Of a stretch of 64,000 bases of DNA, positions 26,621-35,189 are shown piece by piece. A program made the position numbers and the translations under genes. How positions within the stretch are numbered: position 1 is the stretch's first letter; each line of letters starts with the position of its first letter. The notes beneath the pieces are model-generated. The model saw only the letters and a program-made list of their open reading frames with translations. It searched no databases and was not told where the DNA came from. This DNA is from Clostridiales bacterium 1_7_47FAA (GTDB taxonomy: Bacteria > Bacillota > Clostridia > Lachnospirales > Lachnospiraceae), in the NCBI GenBank assembly GCA_000155435.1, contig DS990260.1, forward strand, positions 1,506,973 to 1,570,972, written 5' to 3'.

Positions 26621-27856
26621 TCAGTTTTCCTCTTTTTTGCGTAAAATGTCGTAAACCGCCAGGTCTGCCTCCGGCCCCAAATCAATCCAGAGGACCTGCT
26701 TGGGATGAGGCGCGCTTTCCTGTGCATTTCCGTCCTCATCCGTTATGGCAGCCACCTGGACCATGAGATTGCGGCCATCCGGCTTCATGATTTCCATTGT
26801 TTCGCCCACAGAGAATTTGTTCTTCTGTTCAATCCTGCACCTTCCCCGGCCGTCCACCTGTTCCACGGTGCCAAGATAGGTATAGTTCTTCACATATGTG
26901 TTATTGTCGTATATCTGTGCATCCTCAGTGGGTTTGCCAAAATAGAAGCCGGTTGTAAACTCCCGGTAGGTGCATTTGCCTATCTCCTGTCTGTACCACT
27001 CCATGTTGGCTTCATAGAGGGCAGGGTCCTTATTGTAATCGTCAATGGCCTTCCGGTAAGTCCGGGCCACCGTGGCAACGTACAGGGCGGTCTTCATCCT
27101 GCCCTCTATCTTGAAGCTGTCGATACCCGCGTCCATCATCTCCGGGATATGTCCGATCATGCACAGGTCCTTGGAATTGAATATGAAGGTCCCCCGTTCA
27201 TTTTCATATACAGGCATATACTCCCCTGGCCTTGTCTCCTCCACAATGGAATACTTCCAGCGGCACGGATGGGTGCAGGCGCCCTGGTTGGCGTCCCTTC
27301 CCACAAAGTAATTGCTCAACAGGCATCTCCCTGAATAGGAAATGCACATGGCGCCGTGTATGAAGCTCTCAATCTCCATGTCCTCCGGGATCCGGGACCG
27401 TATCTCCTTGATTTCCGCCAGGGAAAGTTCCCTGGCAGTCACCACCCGTCTGGCCCCAAGCTGGTGCCAGAACAGATAAGTCCCGTAATTTGTATTGTTG
27501 GCCTGGGTGCTGATGTGGATTTCCATGTTGGGAAGCACCCTCTTTGCAATGGCAAACACGCCTGGATCGGAGATGATCAGGGCGTCCGGGCCGACTTCCT
27601 TTAATTCTTCAAAATAAGCCTCCACCCCCGGCAGGTCCACGTTATGGGCCAGGATATTGGCCGTGACATAGACTTTAACCCCGCGCGTATGGGCAAAGGC
27701 AATTCCTTCCTTCATCTCTTCTTTGGAAAAATTATGGGCCTTGGCCCGAAGGCCGAAGGCCTCACCTCCAATATATACGGCATCCGCCCCATAAATGACA
27801 GCTGTCTTAAGCACATCCAGGCTTCCCGCCGGTATCAACAATTCGGTCTTTCTCAT
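26621..27856 (-). CDS. trhP: U32-family tRNA U34 hydroxylation protein
   Basis: A 411-residue member of peptidase family U32. The signature is EIESFIHGAMCISYSGRCLL, with Cys residues also in GACTHPCRWKY that may bind a cluster. Members in Bacillus subtilis (YrrN/YrrO) and E. coli (YegQ) take part in prephenate-dependent hydroxylation of tRNA U34 rather than proteolysis. The gene lies 24 bases after the TrmR-like methyltransferase, the order known from the B. subtilis yrrMNO group, which supports this assignment. Only one U32 gene is present here, where B. subtilis has two in tandem. Confidence 0.88.
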   Translation of the reverse strand: MRKTELLIPAGSLDVLKTAVIYGADAVYIGGEAFGLRAKAHNFSKEEMKEGIAFAHTRGVKVYVTANILAHNVDLPGVEAYFEELKEVGPDALIISDPGVFAIAKRVLPNMEIHISTQANNTNYGTYLFWHQLGARRVVTARELSLAEIKEIRSRIPEDMEIESFIHGAMCISYSGRCLLSNYFVGRDANQGACTHPCRWKYSIVEETRPGEYMPVYENERGTFIFNSKDLCMIGHIPEMMDAGIDSFKIEGRMKTALYVATVARTYRKAIDDYNKDPALYEANMEWYRQEIGKCTYREFTTGFYFGKPTEDAQIYDNNTYVKNYTYLGTVEQVDGRGRCRIEQKNKFSVGETMEIMKPDGRNLMVQVAAITDEDGNAQESAPHPKQVLWIDLGPEADLAVYDILRKKEEN

Positions 27857-27880
27857 TTTCTTCTCTCCACAGAACTAAAA

Positions 27881-28528
27881 CTATTTTATCCTGGTGCTGA
27901 TTGTCACGCCATCCCCAATGGGAATCACCGCGGTCTCCAGTTCCTCCATGTGTTTCAGGGTATGGAGGTATTCCCGCATCCTGCTGTGGATGGTCCTGTT
28001 CCTGCGCTGGACGGCAAACCTGGATTCCACGATATCGCCGTCCTGGAGCACATTGTCCGATATCAGGACCGCCCCCACAGGCATGACCTTCAGTAACAGG
28101 GGCAGCCAGTGCAGGTACTGCCCCTTGGCCGCATCCATGAACACCAGGTCAAAGCTCCTGCCTTCCAGTTCCTTAAGAAGCTCATCCGCATCCCCTTCCA
28201 GCAGGGTAATCCTGCCTTCTTCACCCGCCTTCTTAAAATTCCCGCGGGCCACGGGGATTCTCTTCCCATACTTTTCAATGGTCGTTATATGGCATTCCCG
28301 GGGCATGGCCTGGCACATGAGAAGCGCCGAGTACCCAACCGCCGTGCCGATTTCCAGTATCTGGGCCGGCTTAAGGGCCGCCACCATGGTGCGCAGCAGG
28401 GACGCTGTCTCCCTTTTTATGATGGGGACATAGGCCTTTAGCGCCTCTTCCTCTATTGTGTCTAAAAGCACTCCCTGGCTGGATTCCAGGGAGTGCAGAT
28501 AATCCCTTATCCTGTCGTTCACAATCAT
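27881..28528 (-). CDS. trmR: tRNA 5-hydroxyuridine O-methyltransferase
   Basis: A 215-residue SAM-dependent O-methyltransferase. Motif I is ILEIGTAVGYSALLM; LVFMDAAKGQY holds the acidic metal/substrate residues. Standing directly before a U32 protein it matches YrrM/TrmR, which methylates ho5U34 to mo5U34 in tRNAs. The start overlaps the stop of the MltG-like gene by 4 bases. A catechol- or caffeoyl-CoA-type methyltransferase is the alternative by sequence alone; context favours tRNA. Confidence 0.87.
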   Translation of the reverse strand: MIVNDRIRDYLHSLESSQGVLLDTIEEEALKAYVPIIKRETASLLRTMVAALKPAQILEIGTAVGYSALLMCQAMPRECHITTIEKYGKRIPVARGNFKKAGEEGRITLLEGDADELLKELEGRSFDLVFMDAAKGQYLHWLPLLLKVMPVGAVLISDNVLQDGDIVESRFAVQRRNRTIHSRMREYLHTLKHMEELETAVIPIGDGVTISTRIK

Positions 28529-29199
28529 GGATCCTGTCCCTCAGTCACGTCCTCAAACCATCCGCCTTCCATCTCCTGGTCCTCGCCCTCATAGGTCTCC
28601 TGGTTGGCTATCTCATCGCTGTTTTCAGCCTCCGGATCCATGGAACGGCCGGCAGCTTCCTGGCTTCCCGTATCTTCTGCAGCCCCTGTCTGGCTGGCGG
28701 CAGCCGGAACACCGGCTTCCCCTTCCGGGACAGTCTCCCCAGCCGTCTCAGCGGTCTTAGCCGCAGGCGCGGCGGCAGCCTTGCCAGCTCCTGACTGGGC
28801 CGGCTTTACATCCTCCTCAGTCTCCGGCTTTTCGTTGAGCTGCTGGAGGATTTCCTTGGAGGTCATGGAGGTATTCAGGGTGTAGGTACCCGGGTAAATG
28901 GTTTCATAGTCGTAGAATTTGCTCTGGAATATAAATGCAAACTCGCTTTTGATAAGCCCTTTGCGGGCCAGGAACTCCGCTGCCTCGGACACGCTTTCAC
29001 CATCCGTCATCTGGACTACCATGTCATGGCCCGGGGCCTCCTCCACTGCTTCCGCATAAAATATCTCATGTCCGAAGGCATATCCCTTTGCCACCGCCTC
29101 ATACAGCAGCAGGACAATCAGGGCATATACGATGAGTTTCACCGATATGCTGATTATGGTGGTTGTTATCTTGTTGATTTCTCTCGTTCTGTTGCTCAT
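28525..29199 (-). CDS. MltG N-domain-like membrane protein
   Basis: A 224-residue protein with one membrane helix (about 15-38). A YceG/MltG-like module follows (VQMTDGESVSEAAEFLARKG then YPGTYTLNTSMTSKEILQQL). The catalytic endolytic transglycosylase domain that should come next is absent. It is replaced by a Pro/Ala/Glu-rich, acidic tail of about 85 residues. AGAGGA precedes the ATG at 29199. It lies between rnj and trmR. It may bind glycan or partner with cell-wall enzymes, but it cannot be a lytic transglycosylase as seen here. Confidence 0.8.
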   Translation of the reverse strand: MSNRTREINKITTTIISISVKLIVYALIVLLLYEAVAKGYAFGHEIFYAEAVEEAPGHDMVVQMTDGESVSEAAEFLARKGLIKSEFAFIFQSKFYDYETIYPGTYTLNTSMTSKEILQQLNEKPETEEDVKPAQSGAGKAAAAPAAKTAETAGETVPEGEAGVPAAASQTGAAEDTGSQEAAGRSMDPEAENSDEIANQETYEGEDQEMEGGWFEDVTEGQDP

Positions 29200-29246
29200 A
29201 ATCCATTCCTCTTGCCCTGCCTGGCAGACCATGACATCCGGCGCAT

Positions 29247-29300
29247 CCCGGCGTTGACACGCCATGAAATCAAGCTTCTCCCGGCGTTGACACGCCGGGA
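29247..29300 (-). repeat. Duplicated hairpin between rnj and the MltG-like gene
   Basis: The 17-base sequence CCCGGCGTTGACACGCC occurs twice (29247-29263 and 29280-29296), 33 bases apart. Each copy folds on itself (GGCGT/ACGCC around a 4-base loop; the second extends to 9 bp). No U tract follows. It may be an RNA-processing or stability element in the transcript that encodes RNase J; the first copy overlaps the leader of the next gene. Confidence 0.6.
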
Positions 29301-29331
29301 TATGCGGGCTGATATCCGCACCGGTGCCTGG

Positions 29332-31719
29332 TTATACCTCCATGATGATCGGCAGGATTACGGGGTTGCGCTTCATGCGCTTCCATAAAAAGTCACTTAA
29401 ACTGTCCTTGATGATGTTCTTTATCTTTCCCCAGTCATTCACACGGCGGCCCATGCAGTCATCCACCGCATTAACCACCACGGAATGCGCTTCTTCCAGC
29501 AGGTCCTCTGATTCCCTTACATACACAAAGCCCCTGGACACGATGTCCGGCCCTGCAAGAAGCTGGTTGCTGTGCTTTTCTAATGTGAGCACCACTACAA
29601 TAATACCATTCTGAGCCAGGTTTTGTCTATCCCGCAATACAATATTGCCCACATCGCCCACTCCAAGGCCATCCACCAGGATTCCGCCGCAGGTCACATG
29701 GTCAATCACCTCACAGGTTTCCCCGTCCAGGGCAACCACGTCGCCGGAGTTGACCAGCACTGCATTGTCCTTGTCAACGCCCATGAACTCAGCCAGTTCC
29801 TTCTGCGCAATGCGGTGGCGGTATTCGCCGTGTACCGGTATTGCAAACTTGGGATGGATCAGGGAATATATTAATTTCAAATCTTCCTGACAGGCATGTC
29901 CTGAAACATGGGTGTCCTGGTTAATGATCTTTGCCCCCTTCATGGACAGTTCATTGACCACGTTGGAAACAGCCTTTTCATTACCGGGAATCGGGGTGGA
30001 GCTTAAGACAACCACGTCCCTGGGTGTGATGGAAACCTTCTTATGGATGCCGGACGCCATGCGTGAAAGGGCTGCCATGGACTCTCCCTGGCTTCCTGTG
30101 GTAATAAGCACGGTGGATTCCGGCGGATAATTCCTCAGATGCTCAATATCAATCAGGGTGCCTTCCGGTACATTGATATACCCCAGCTTGCTGGCAATGT
30201 CCATGACCGTCACCATGCTGCGGCCTTCCACCACCACCTTGCGCCCATACTTATACGCCGTGTTCACCACCTGCTGCACCCGGTCCACATTGGACGCAAA
30301 GGTTGCAACAATGATGCGCTGGTTCTTATGCTCTGAGAAAATGTTGTCAAAGGTCTTGCCCACCGTGCGCTCAGACATGGTGAATCCCGGCCTTGTGGCA
30401 TTGGTACTGTCTGCCAGCAGTGCCAGCACGCCCTTTTTGCCCAGCTCGGCAAAACGCTGAAGGTCGATGGGGTCGCCGAATACCGGCGTGTAGTCTATCT
30501 TAAAATCGCCTGTGTGAAGCACGATTCCAACCGGCGAGAAAATTGCCAGTGCGGACGCATCCTGGATGCTGTGGTTTGTCTTGATGAATTCCACCCTGAA
30601 GCAGCCCAGGTTCACGGACTGTCCGTGCTTCACAACCTTGCGCTTGGTGTTCTTCATCAGGCGGTGCTCCTCCAGCTTGTGCTCAATCAGCGCAATGGTC
30701 AGCTTGGTACCGTATACAGGCACGTTAATCTGCTGCAGGATATAAGGAAGGGCGCCGATATGGTCCTCATGTCCATGGGTAATCACAAAGCCCTTTACCT
30801 TGTCAATGTTCTGCTTCAGATAGCTGACATCCGGAATCACCAGGTCAATGCCCAGCATGTCATCTCCCGGGAATGCAAGTCCGCAGTCCACGATGATGAT
30901 GCTGTCCTCATACTCAAACGCGGTGATATTCATTCCTATCTGTTCCAGGCCGCCTAAGGGGATGATCTTCAGTTTCCCTTTGCCGTCCTTCTTGCTGTCC
31001 CTGGAGGCCTGTCTCACCGGCGCCAGCACCTTCAGGTCCTGGGATGCAGGTGCTGCTTTGGCCGCAGCTGTCTTGGCCTGGGACCGGGATGCCTTTGCAG
31101 TTCCCTGACCGGACCGGTTGTCCTGCCGGGATGTCTTTGCCGTCTTATCCTGCTGGGACGTCTTGGCTGCCTTGTCCTGCTGGGACGTCTTGGCTGTCTT
31201 CTGCTGGGATGCCTTGGACGATGTCTGGGCTGACTTGGATGCGGACTGGGCTGCTTTGGCTGATGCCTGTCCGCTGCCGTCCGCTGCCTGCTGCTTTGCC
31301 TGTCCTGCCTGCTTGGCGGTTTTTGACGCCTGGGCGCTCTTTCCGCTGCGGCTTCCCTTCTGTCCCTGGCCTCTGCCGGAACCCGAAGCATCCTTGTCCG
31401 CTGTCTCCGCAGTGCGTCCGCCCTGCTCCTTGGAAACACTCTTTCTCTGTGCCGGCCTTCTGTTCTGAGGCTTCTTAGCCTGCTGTTCCGGCGCTGCTGC
31501 CTGGTCTGATGCCGCTGCCTGCTCTGATGCGGCTGCCTGTCCTGCTGCCTGCTCCGGTGCGCCCGCCTGCTCTGATACGACTGCACGCTCCGGCGCCGCT
31601 GTCTGTACTGATGCCGCTGTACGCTCCGGCGCCACGGTCTGTACTGATACTTCTGTCTGCTCCGGTGCCACTGTCTGTGCGGCCACCTCCGGCATGTTGT
31701 CTTTTTCTTCTAAATTCAA
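29332..31719 (-). CDS. rnj: Ribonuclease J with long disordered N terminus
   Basis: The 795-residue product contains a complete RNase J core of about 550 residues: metallo-beta-lactamase motif THGHEDHIGALPYIL near residue 315, NSGDV/HVSGHACQEDL and HGEYRHR metal ligands, beta-CASP domain, and C-terminal domain. The first 240 residues are low complexity. They hold repeated Ala-Pro-Glu-Gln blocks followed by Lys/Ser/Gln blocks such as KTSQQDK repeated three times. The enzyme processes and degrades mRNA from the 5' end and inside. The start is a TTG at 31719 with GGAGG 7 bases upstream; no ATG is placed as well. It is flanked by DUF1292 and the MltG-like gene. Confidence 0.95.
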   Translation of the reverse strand: MNLEEKDNMPEVAAQTVAPEQTEVSVQTVAPERTAASVQTAAPERAVVSEQAGAPEQAAGQAAASEQAAASDQAAAPEQQAKKPQNRRPAQRKSVSKEQGGRTAETADKDASGSGRGQGQKGSRSGKSAQASKTAKQAGQAKQQAADGSGQASAKAAQSASKSAQTSSKASQQKTAKTSQQDKAAKTSQQDKTAKTSRQDNRSGQGTAKASRSQAKTAAAKAAPASQDLKVLAPVRQASRDSKKDGKGKLKIIPLGGLEQIGMNITAFEYEDSIIIVDCGLAFPGDDMLGIDLVIPDVSYLKQNIDKVKGFVITHGHEDHIGALPYILQQINVPVYGTKLTIALIEHKLEEHRLMKNTKRKVVKHGQSVNLGCFRVEFIKTNHSIQDASALAIFSPVGIVLHTGDFKIDYTPVFGDPIDLQRFAELGKKGVLALLADSTNATRPGFTMSERTVGKTFDNIFSEHKNQRIIVATFASNVDRVQQVVNTAYKYGRKVVVEGRSMVTVMDIASKLGYINVPEGTLIDIEHLRNYPPESTVLITTGSQGESMAALSRMASGIHKKVSITPRDVVVLSSTPIPGNEKAVSNVVNELSMKGAKIINQDTHVSGHACQEDLKLIYSLIHPKFAIPVHGEYRHRIAQKELAEFMGVDKDNAVLVNSGDVVALDGETCEVIDHVTCGGILVDGLGVGDVGNIVLRDRQNLAQNGIIVVVLTLEKHSNQLLAGPDIVSRGFVYVRESEDLLEEAHSVVVNAVDDCMGRRVNDWGKIKNIIKDSLSDFLWKRMKRNPVILPIIMEV

Positions 31720-31736
31720 ATTGATTCCTCCAATCT

Positions 31737-32015
31737 CTATTTCTCAAGCTCCACATCTGCATCGCTTAACAGTTCCTCAAACACGCCCATGAGGCCGTCC
31801 AGTTCGCGGTCATCTTCCACAAACTCATAAACGGCTTCAGCGTCCTGCTGCCCGGATACATCCTTTAAAATGTAACACTCTCCGTCCTGATCCTCCGGCG
31901 CATCTGTCACAAGCAGATAGTTTACTGCATTGATTCTTGTTTCCTCTAACACATAAAAATCCACGGATTCTCCGGAATCCGTTATCATTGTTATCATATC
32001 CGTCTTATCTTTCAT
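31737..32015 (-). CDS. DUF1292 protein (YrzB family)
   Basis: A 92-residue acidic protein of the DUF1292 family ([33 protein letters not shown]). It overlaps the end of ruvX by 11 bases. In Firmicutes the order ireB-ruvX-DUF1292 (yrzL-yrrK-yrzB) is conserved. Function is unknown; cotranslation with RuvX suggests a housekeeping role. AGGAG precedes the ATG. Confidence 0.9.
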   Translation of the reverse strand: MKDKTDMITMITDSGESVDFYVLEETRINAVNYLLVTDAPEDQDGECYILKDVSGQQDAEAVYEFVEDDRELDGLMGVFEELLSDADVELEK

Positions 32016-32457
32016 TGTTTTCTCCTAAACCATTGGACAGGCTGTCCAGATATCCCTGTAAGATCATGGCCGCCGCAATCTGGTCCACGCTTTCTTTTCT
32101 GTGTTCCCTGCGCACGCCGCTTTCAATCAGCACCCTGCTGGCCGCCACGGTTGTAAGACGTTCATCCCAAAGCACCACAGGAAGGCCTGTCCGTCTCTCA
32201 AGGGATGTCTTGAATTCCTCTGTCTTCACAGCGCGCTCCCCAAGAGTATTGTTCATATTCTTAGGATATCCAAGAACAATCCGTTCAATCTCATACTGGC
32301 CAATTAATGCCTCTATTCTTGCAAGGGTCTGCCTCAGTTTATTTTCATCTTTCCGCGTGATGGTCTCCACTGTCTGCGCAGTGATACCTAAAGGATCGCA
32401 CACCGCCACCCCGACTGTTTTTGAGCCAAAATCCAGACCCATGATTCTCATATTCAT
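32005..32457 (-). CDS. ruvX: RuvX/YqgF pre-16S rRNA nuclease
   Basis: A 150-residue RNase H-fold protein. The early metal-binding motif is [14 protein letters not shown], the middle Glu lies in [19 protein letters not shown], and a late acidic site is LWDERLTT. It is annotated as a Holliday junction resolvase homologue and in E. coli matures the 5' end of 16S rRNA. GGAGG lies 3 bases before the ATG at 32457 and 9 before a second in-frame ATG at 32451, which is therefore an equally good start. Confidence 0.93.
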   Translation of the reverse strand: MNMRIMGLDFGSKTVGVAVCDPLGITAQTVETITRKDENKLRQTLARIEALIGQYEIERIVLGYPKNMNNTLGERAVKTEEFKTSLERRTGLPVVLWDERLTTVAASRVLIESGVRREHRKESVDQIAAAMILQGYLDSLSNGLGENNER

Positions 32458-32782
32458 TTTCCTCCGTTATCATATAAAATAACGCACAACAAAACCAGCT
32501 GGCTGTCCACCAACTGATGCATCCCTGTCTTATCTTACATATCCGTACATTGCCGAGAAGGCCCGCATAACGGGCCTTCCCATCTTTCGCCACGGTGTGC
32601 CTGACCGTGCCTGTCCCAATCCTGCCTCTTCCTGATACCAAAACGTGTCTCATCATTCGTTCCACGTCCTGGTTGGGCATCACGGGTACAGCGCTCCGTC
32701 CGGCATCCCCTGAACCGTACGCCTGTCACGAAAGCATCTTCATGCCTTAATGCGTGTCTGGAAAGGAATCCGCAGACACGTC
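32458..32782 (-). other. Gap between ireB and ruvX
   Basis: No gene that I can support lies in these 325 bases. A strong hairpin, GAAGGCCCG/CGGGCCTTC with a 5-base loop, sits at 32557-32579, without a T tract on either strand. The remainder has no recognised repeat or RNA. The gap is unusual because ireB and ruvX are usually close together. Confidence 0.5.
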
Positions 32783-33043
32783 CTACCGCAAACGGGCATC
32801 AATATACACAGCCATCAGTTCTTCCAGAATCTCATCCCGTTCAACCTTCATGATAAGGCTTCTGGCGCCCTTATGGCTGGTAATATAAGTCGGGTCCCCA
32901 GACATGATATATCCCACTATCTGATTCACAGGGTTATATCCTTTCTCGGTCAAGGCAATATACACCTGCTCCAGCACATCGCTTACTTCCATCTTCTTGT
33001 CCTGAACAGCTTGAAAATATTGAGTTTCACTTATATTGCCCAT
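32783..33043 (-). CDS. ireB: IreB family regulatory protein
   Basis: An 86-residue protein of the UPF0297/IreB family (formerly YrzL). The conserved stretch [20 protein letters not shown] is complete, as is the C-terminal [13 protein letters not shown]. In Enterococcus faecalis IreB is a substrate of the Ser/Thr kinase IreK and affects cephalosporin resistance; a similar role here is inference. It is the first gene of a long minus-strand run and has its own promoter at 33073-33101. Confidence 0.93.
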   Translation of the reverse strand: MGNISETQYFQAVQDKKMEVSDVLEQVYIALTEKGYNPVNQIVGYIMSGDPTYITSHKGARSLIMKVERDEILEELMAVYIDARLR

Positions 33044-33072
33044 GTCATCACGTCCTTTAAGTATTCTTCTCT

Positions 33073-33101
33073 ATTCTACATTATATTTTCCTATTCGGCA
33101 A
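33073..33101 (-). promoter_or_regulatory. Promoter of the ireB operon
   Basis: On the minus strand TTGCCG (33096-33101) and TAGAAT (33073-33078) are separated by exactly 17 bases, about 30 bases upstream of the ireB start. Confidence 0.65.
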
Positions 33102-33210
33102 TAGATAATTTTCTTAATTTTTTCTAATTATTGTCATGTATTTGTAAAATTTCGCATAATATTTCCGTCAACCCAGGGAAATGTTTCTATTTTTGGAAAA
33201 ATATATACCA

Positions 33211-34593
33211 TCAACAATCCTGCAGTTTCCTGACTTCCAGCAACTCCCCTGTCAGCAATCTGACTGCGTCAAGACAGAGGATCTGACCGGATAATACATT
33301 TTCCTCCCCGTCCTTAACAGGAAGGGCCGCCTTCACATACTGCGGGGTATGGCCCGTGATATATTTCCTGCCATCCACCTCCGCCACGTCTTCGAAGAGT
33401 ACGGATACCCGGCTTCCGGCAAAATGTTCCCTGTATTCCCGCGACATGGATGCTTCCAGCTCCAGCAGCACATCGCTGCGCTGCGCCTTCACCTGCTCCG
33501 GCACCTGGTCCGGCATCAGGGCTGCCTTGGTTCCGGCCCGCTTGGAGTATTTAAATACATGCATTTCATAAAAATGCACCTTTTTAAGGAACTCCCTTGT
33601 GATTTCAAACTCCTCCTGGGTTTCCCCCGGGAATCCCACAATCACGTCCGTGGTAATGGCCGGATGATCAAACCATTTCCGCAATATGCCGCAACGCCTT
33701 AAATAGTCCTCCGTGGTATAGTGGCGGTTCATCCTCTTTAATGTGGCGTCACAGCCGCTTTGGAGGGACAGGTGGAAATGCGGGCAGAACTTAGCCAGGC
33801 CCGCCAAAGCCTCTGCAAATTCCTCCGTGATGATCCGCGGCTCCAACGATCCCAGGCGGATGCGCTCCAGTCCCGGTATCCGGTGGATTCTTCCTATCAG
33901 GTCAAGCAGGGGGCCGTGGTCCCAGTTACCGCCCTGTACCGGCCCTCCCTCCCTGTGTTCCATCCCATAGGAGCTGAGGTGGATTCCGGTAAGGACCACT
34001 TCCTTGTATCCCCTGGCAACCAGGCCTTCCACCTCCGCCTCCACATCTTCCGGCTTCCGGCTCCTCACCCGGCCCCTGGCATAGGGGATGATGCAGTAGC
34101 TGCAGAACTGGTTGCAGCCGTCCTGCACCTTGATGAACGCCCTTGTGTGGTCCTCGATATTGTCCACGTGAAGAGGCTCATATTCATCGGTGCCCCCGAT
34201 ATCCAGCACGTGTATACCGGATTTTGGCCCTTCATCCTCCTTAAGCCTGCCCTCCATATATTCATCCAGGATCTGTACCAGCTGGCCCTTTTTGTTATTG
34301 CCGATAATCACGTCCACACACGCGTCCTCCTTAAGCGTGTCCGCAGCCACCTGCACGTAGCATCCGGCCGCCACCACCACGGATTCCGGGTTCAGCTTCT
34401 TGGCCCGGTGAAGCATCTGGCGTGATTTCCTGTCCGCAACATTGGTCACGGAACATGTGTTGATGATATAGACATCCGCCTTTTCATCAAAGGGCACAAT
34501 ATCGTATCCGTGCTCCCTGAGCTGCTGCTGCATGGCTTCTGCCTCATAAGCATTTACTTTGCATCCCAGGTTGTGCAGGGCTGCTTTTGGCAT
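33211..34593 (-). CDS. mtaB: tRNA ms2t6A37 methylthiotransferase
   Basis: A 460-residue radical-SAM enzyme that adds a methylthio group to t6A37 of tRNAs. The N-terminal UPF0004 domain has three cluster cysteines (NLGCKVNAYEAEAM, INTCSVTN, AGCYVQ). The radical SAM motif is CNQFCSYCIIPYARGRVRS, and a TRAM domain ends the protein. NLGCKVN rather than the MiaB-type N terminus points to MtaB. The ATG at 34593 has AGGAGG 8 bases upstream. It appears monocistronic and is divergent from the HPr-like gene. Confidence 0.95.
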   Translation of the reverse strand: MPKAALHNLGCKVNAYEAEAMQQQLREHGYDIVPFDEKADVYIINTCSVTNVADRKSRQMLHRAKKLNPESVVVAAGCYVQVAADTLKEDACVDVIIGNNKKGQLVQILDEYMEGRLKEDEGPKSGIHVLDIGGTDEYEPLHVDNIEDHTRAFIKVQDGCNQFCSYCIIPYARGRVRSRKPEDVEAEVEGLVARGYKEVVLTGIHLSSYGMEHREGGPVQGGNWDHGPLLDLIGRIHRIPGLERIRLGSLEPRIITEEFAEALAGLAKFCPHFHLSLQSGCDATLKRMNRHYTTEDYLRRCGILRKWFDHPAITTDVIVGFPGETQEEFEITREFLKKVHFYEMHVFKYSKRAGTKAALMPDQVPEQVKAQRSDVLLELEASMSREYREHFAGSRVSVLFEDVAEVDGRKYITGHTPQYVKAALPVKDGEENVLSGQILCLDAVRLLTGELLEVRKLQDC

Positions 34594-34710
34594 GTTAAAA
34601 CCTCCTATTTATCAGGTCATGGCCAGCCTCCATCCCCCGATTGCCGGGGGCAATGTACTGCCATAACCAATTTACCAGTTTCTTACTGAATTTTTCATGC
34701 AATCTCACTA

Positions 34711-34739
34711 TTGACTTTTACCCCCGCGGTCTGTAGTAT
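34711..34739 (+). promoter_or_regulatory. Promoter of the HPr-like gene
   Basis: TTGACT (34711-34716) and TAGTAT (34734-34739) are separated by 17 bases and predict a leader of about 58 bases. Confidence 0.65.
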
Positions 34740-34803
34740 TAAAGCAAAGCAGTTATACTAAACTGCAATTCAATTCACACACACCACAAGGAGGGTTCTT
34801 CGT

Positions 34804-35034
34804 ATGAAAACAGTTCGCATTTCGTTAAATTCCATTGACAAGGTTAAGTCATTTGTAAATGATTTAGCTAAGTTTGATGTTGATTTTGATTTAGTTTCCG
34901 GCAGATACGTGATTGATGCAAAGTCCATCATGGGCATCTTCAGCCTGGATTTGTCCAAGCCCATCGACCTGAACATCCATGCAGAAAGCAATGTTGAGGA
35001 GATTCTGGGCATCCTGAAGCCTTACATCATCTAA
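34804..35034 (+). CDS. HPr-like protein lacking the catalytic histidine
   Basis: A 76-residue HPr-fold protein. The Ser46 region is preserved (AKSIMGIFSLDLSK). The catalytic His15 loop that would read GxHARP is replaced by LNSIDKVKSF, so it cannot carry PTS phosphate. This resembles Crh of Bacillus, where His15 is also missing and phosphorylation of Ser46 allows binding to CcpA. AAGGAGGG lies 8 bases before the ATG. It has its own promoter and a strong terminator (35093-35120), and no PTS gene is next to it. Confidence 0.88.
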   Translation: MKTVRISLNSIDKVKSFVNDLAKFDVDFDLVSGRYVIDAKSIMGIFSLDLSKPIDLNIHAESNVEEILGILKPYII

Positions 35035-35092
35035 TCGTTGTCATACATCCCACGGCGGGGACCACACCGCATGGTTTAACAAGGAAAGAAGC

Positions 35093-35120
35093 AAGAGTCT
35101 GCTGACGCAGACTCTTTTTT
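35093..35120 (+). terminator. Terminator of the HPr-like gene
   Basis: A perfect 10-bp stem AAGAGTCTGC/GCAGACTCTT with a TGAC loop is followed by a T tract (six Ts including stem bases), 58 bases past the stop. Confidence 0.9.
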
Positions 35121-35189
35121 ATATTTCCTGCAATCCTTGGCTGACGGATATGTCCTGCCCTTTTTGCGCGATTCGGACAGACCCCAGAG

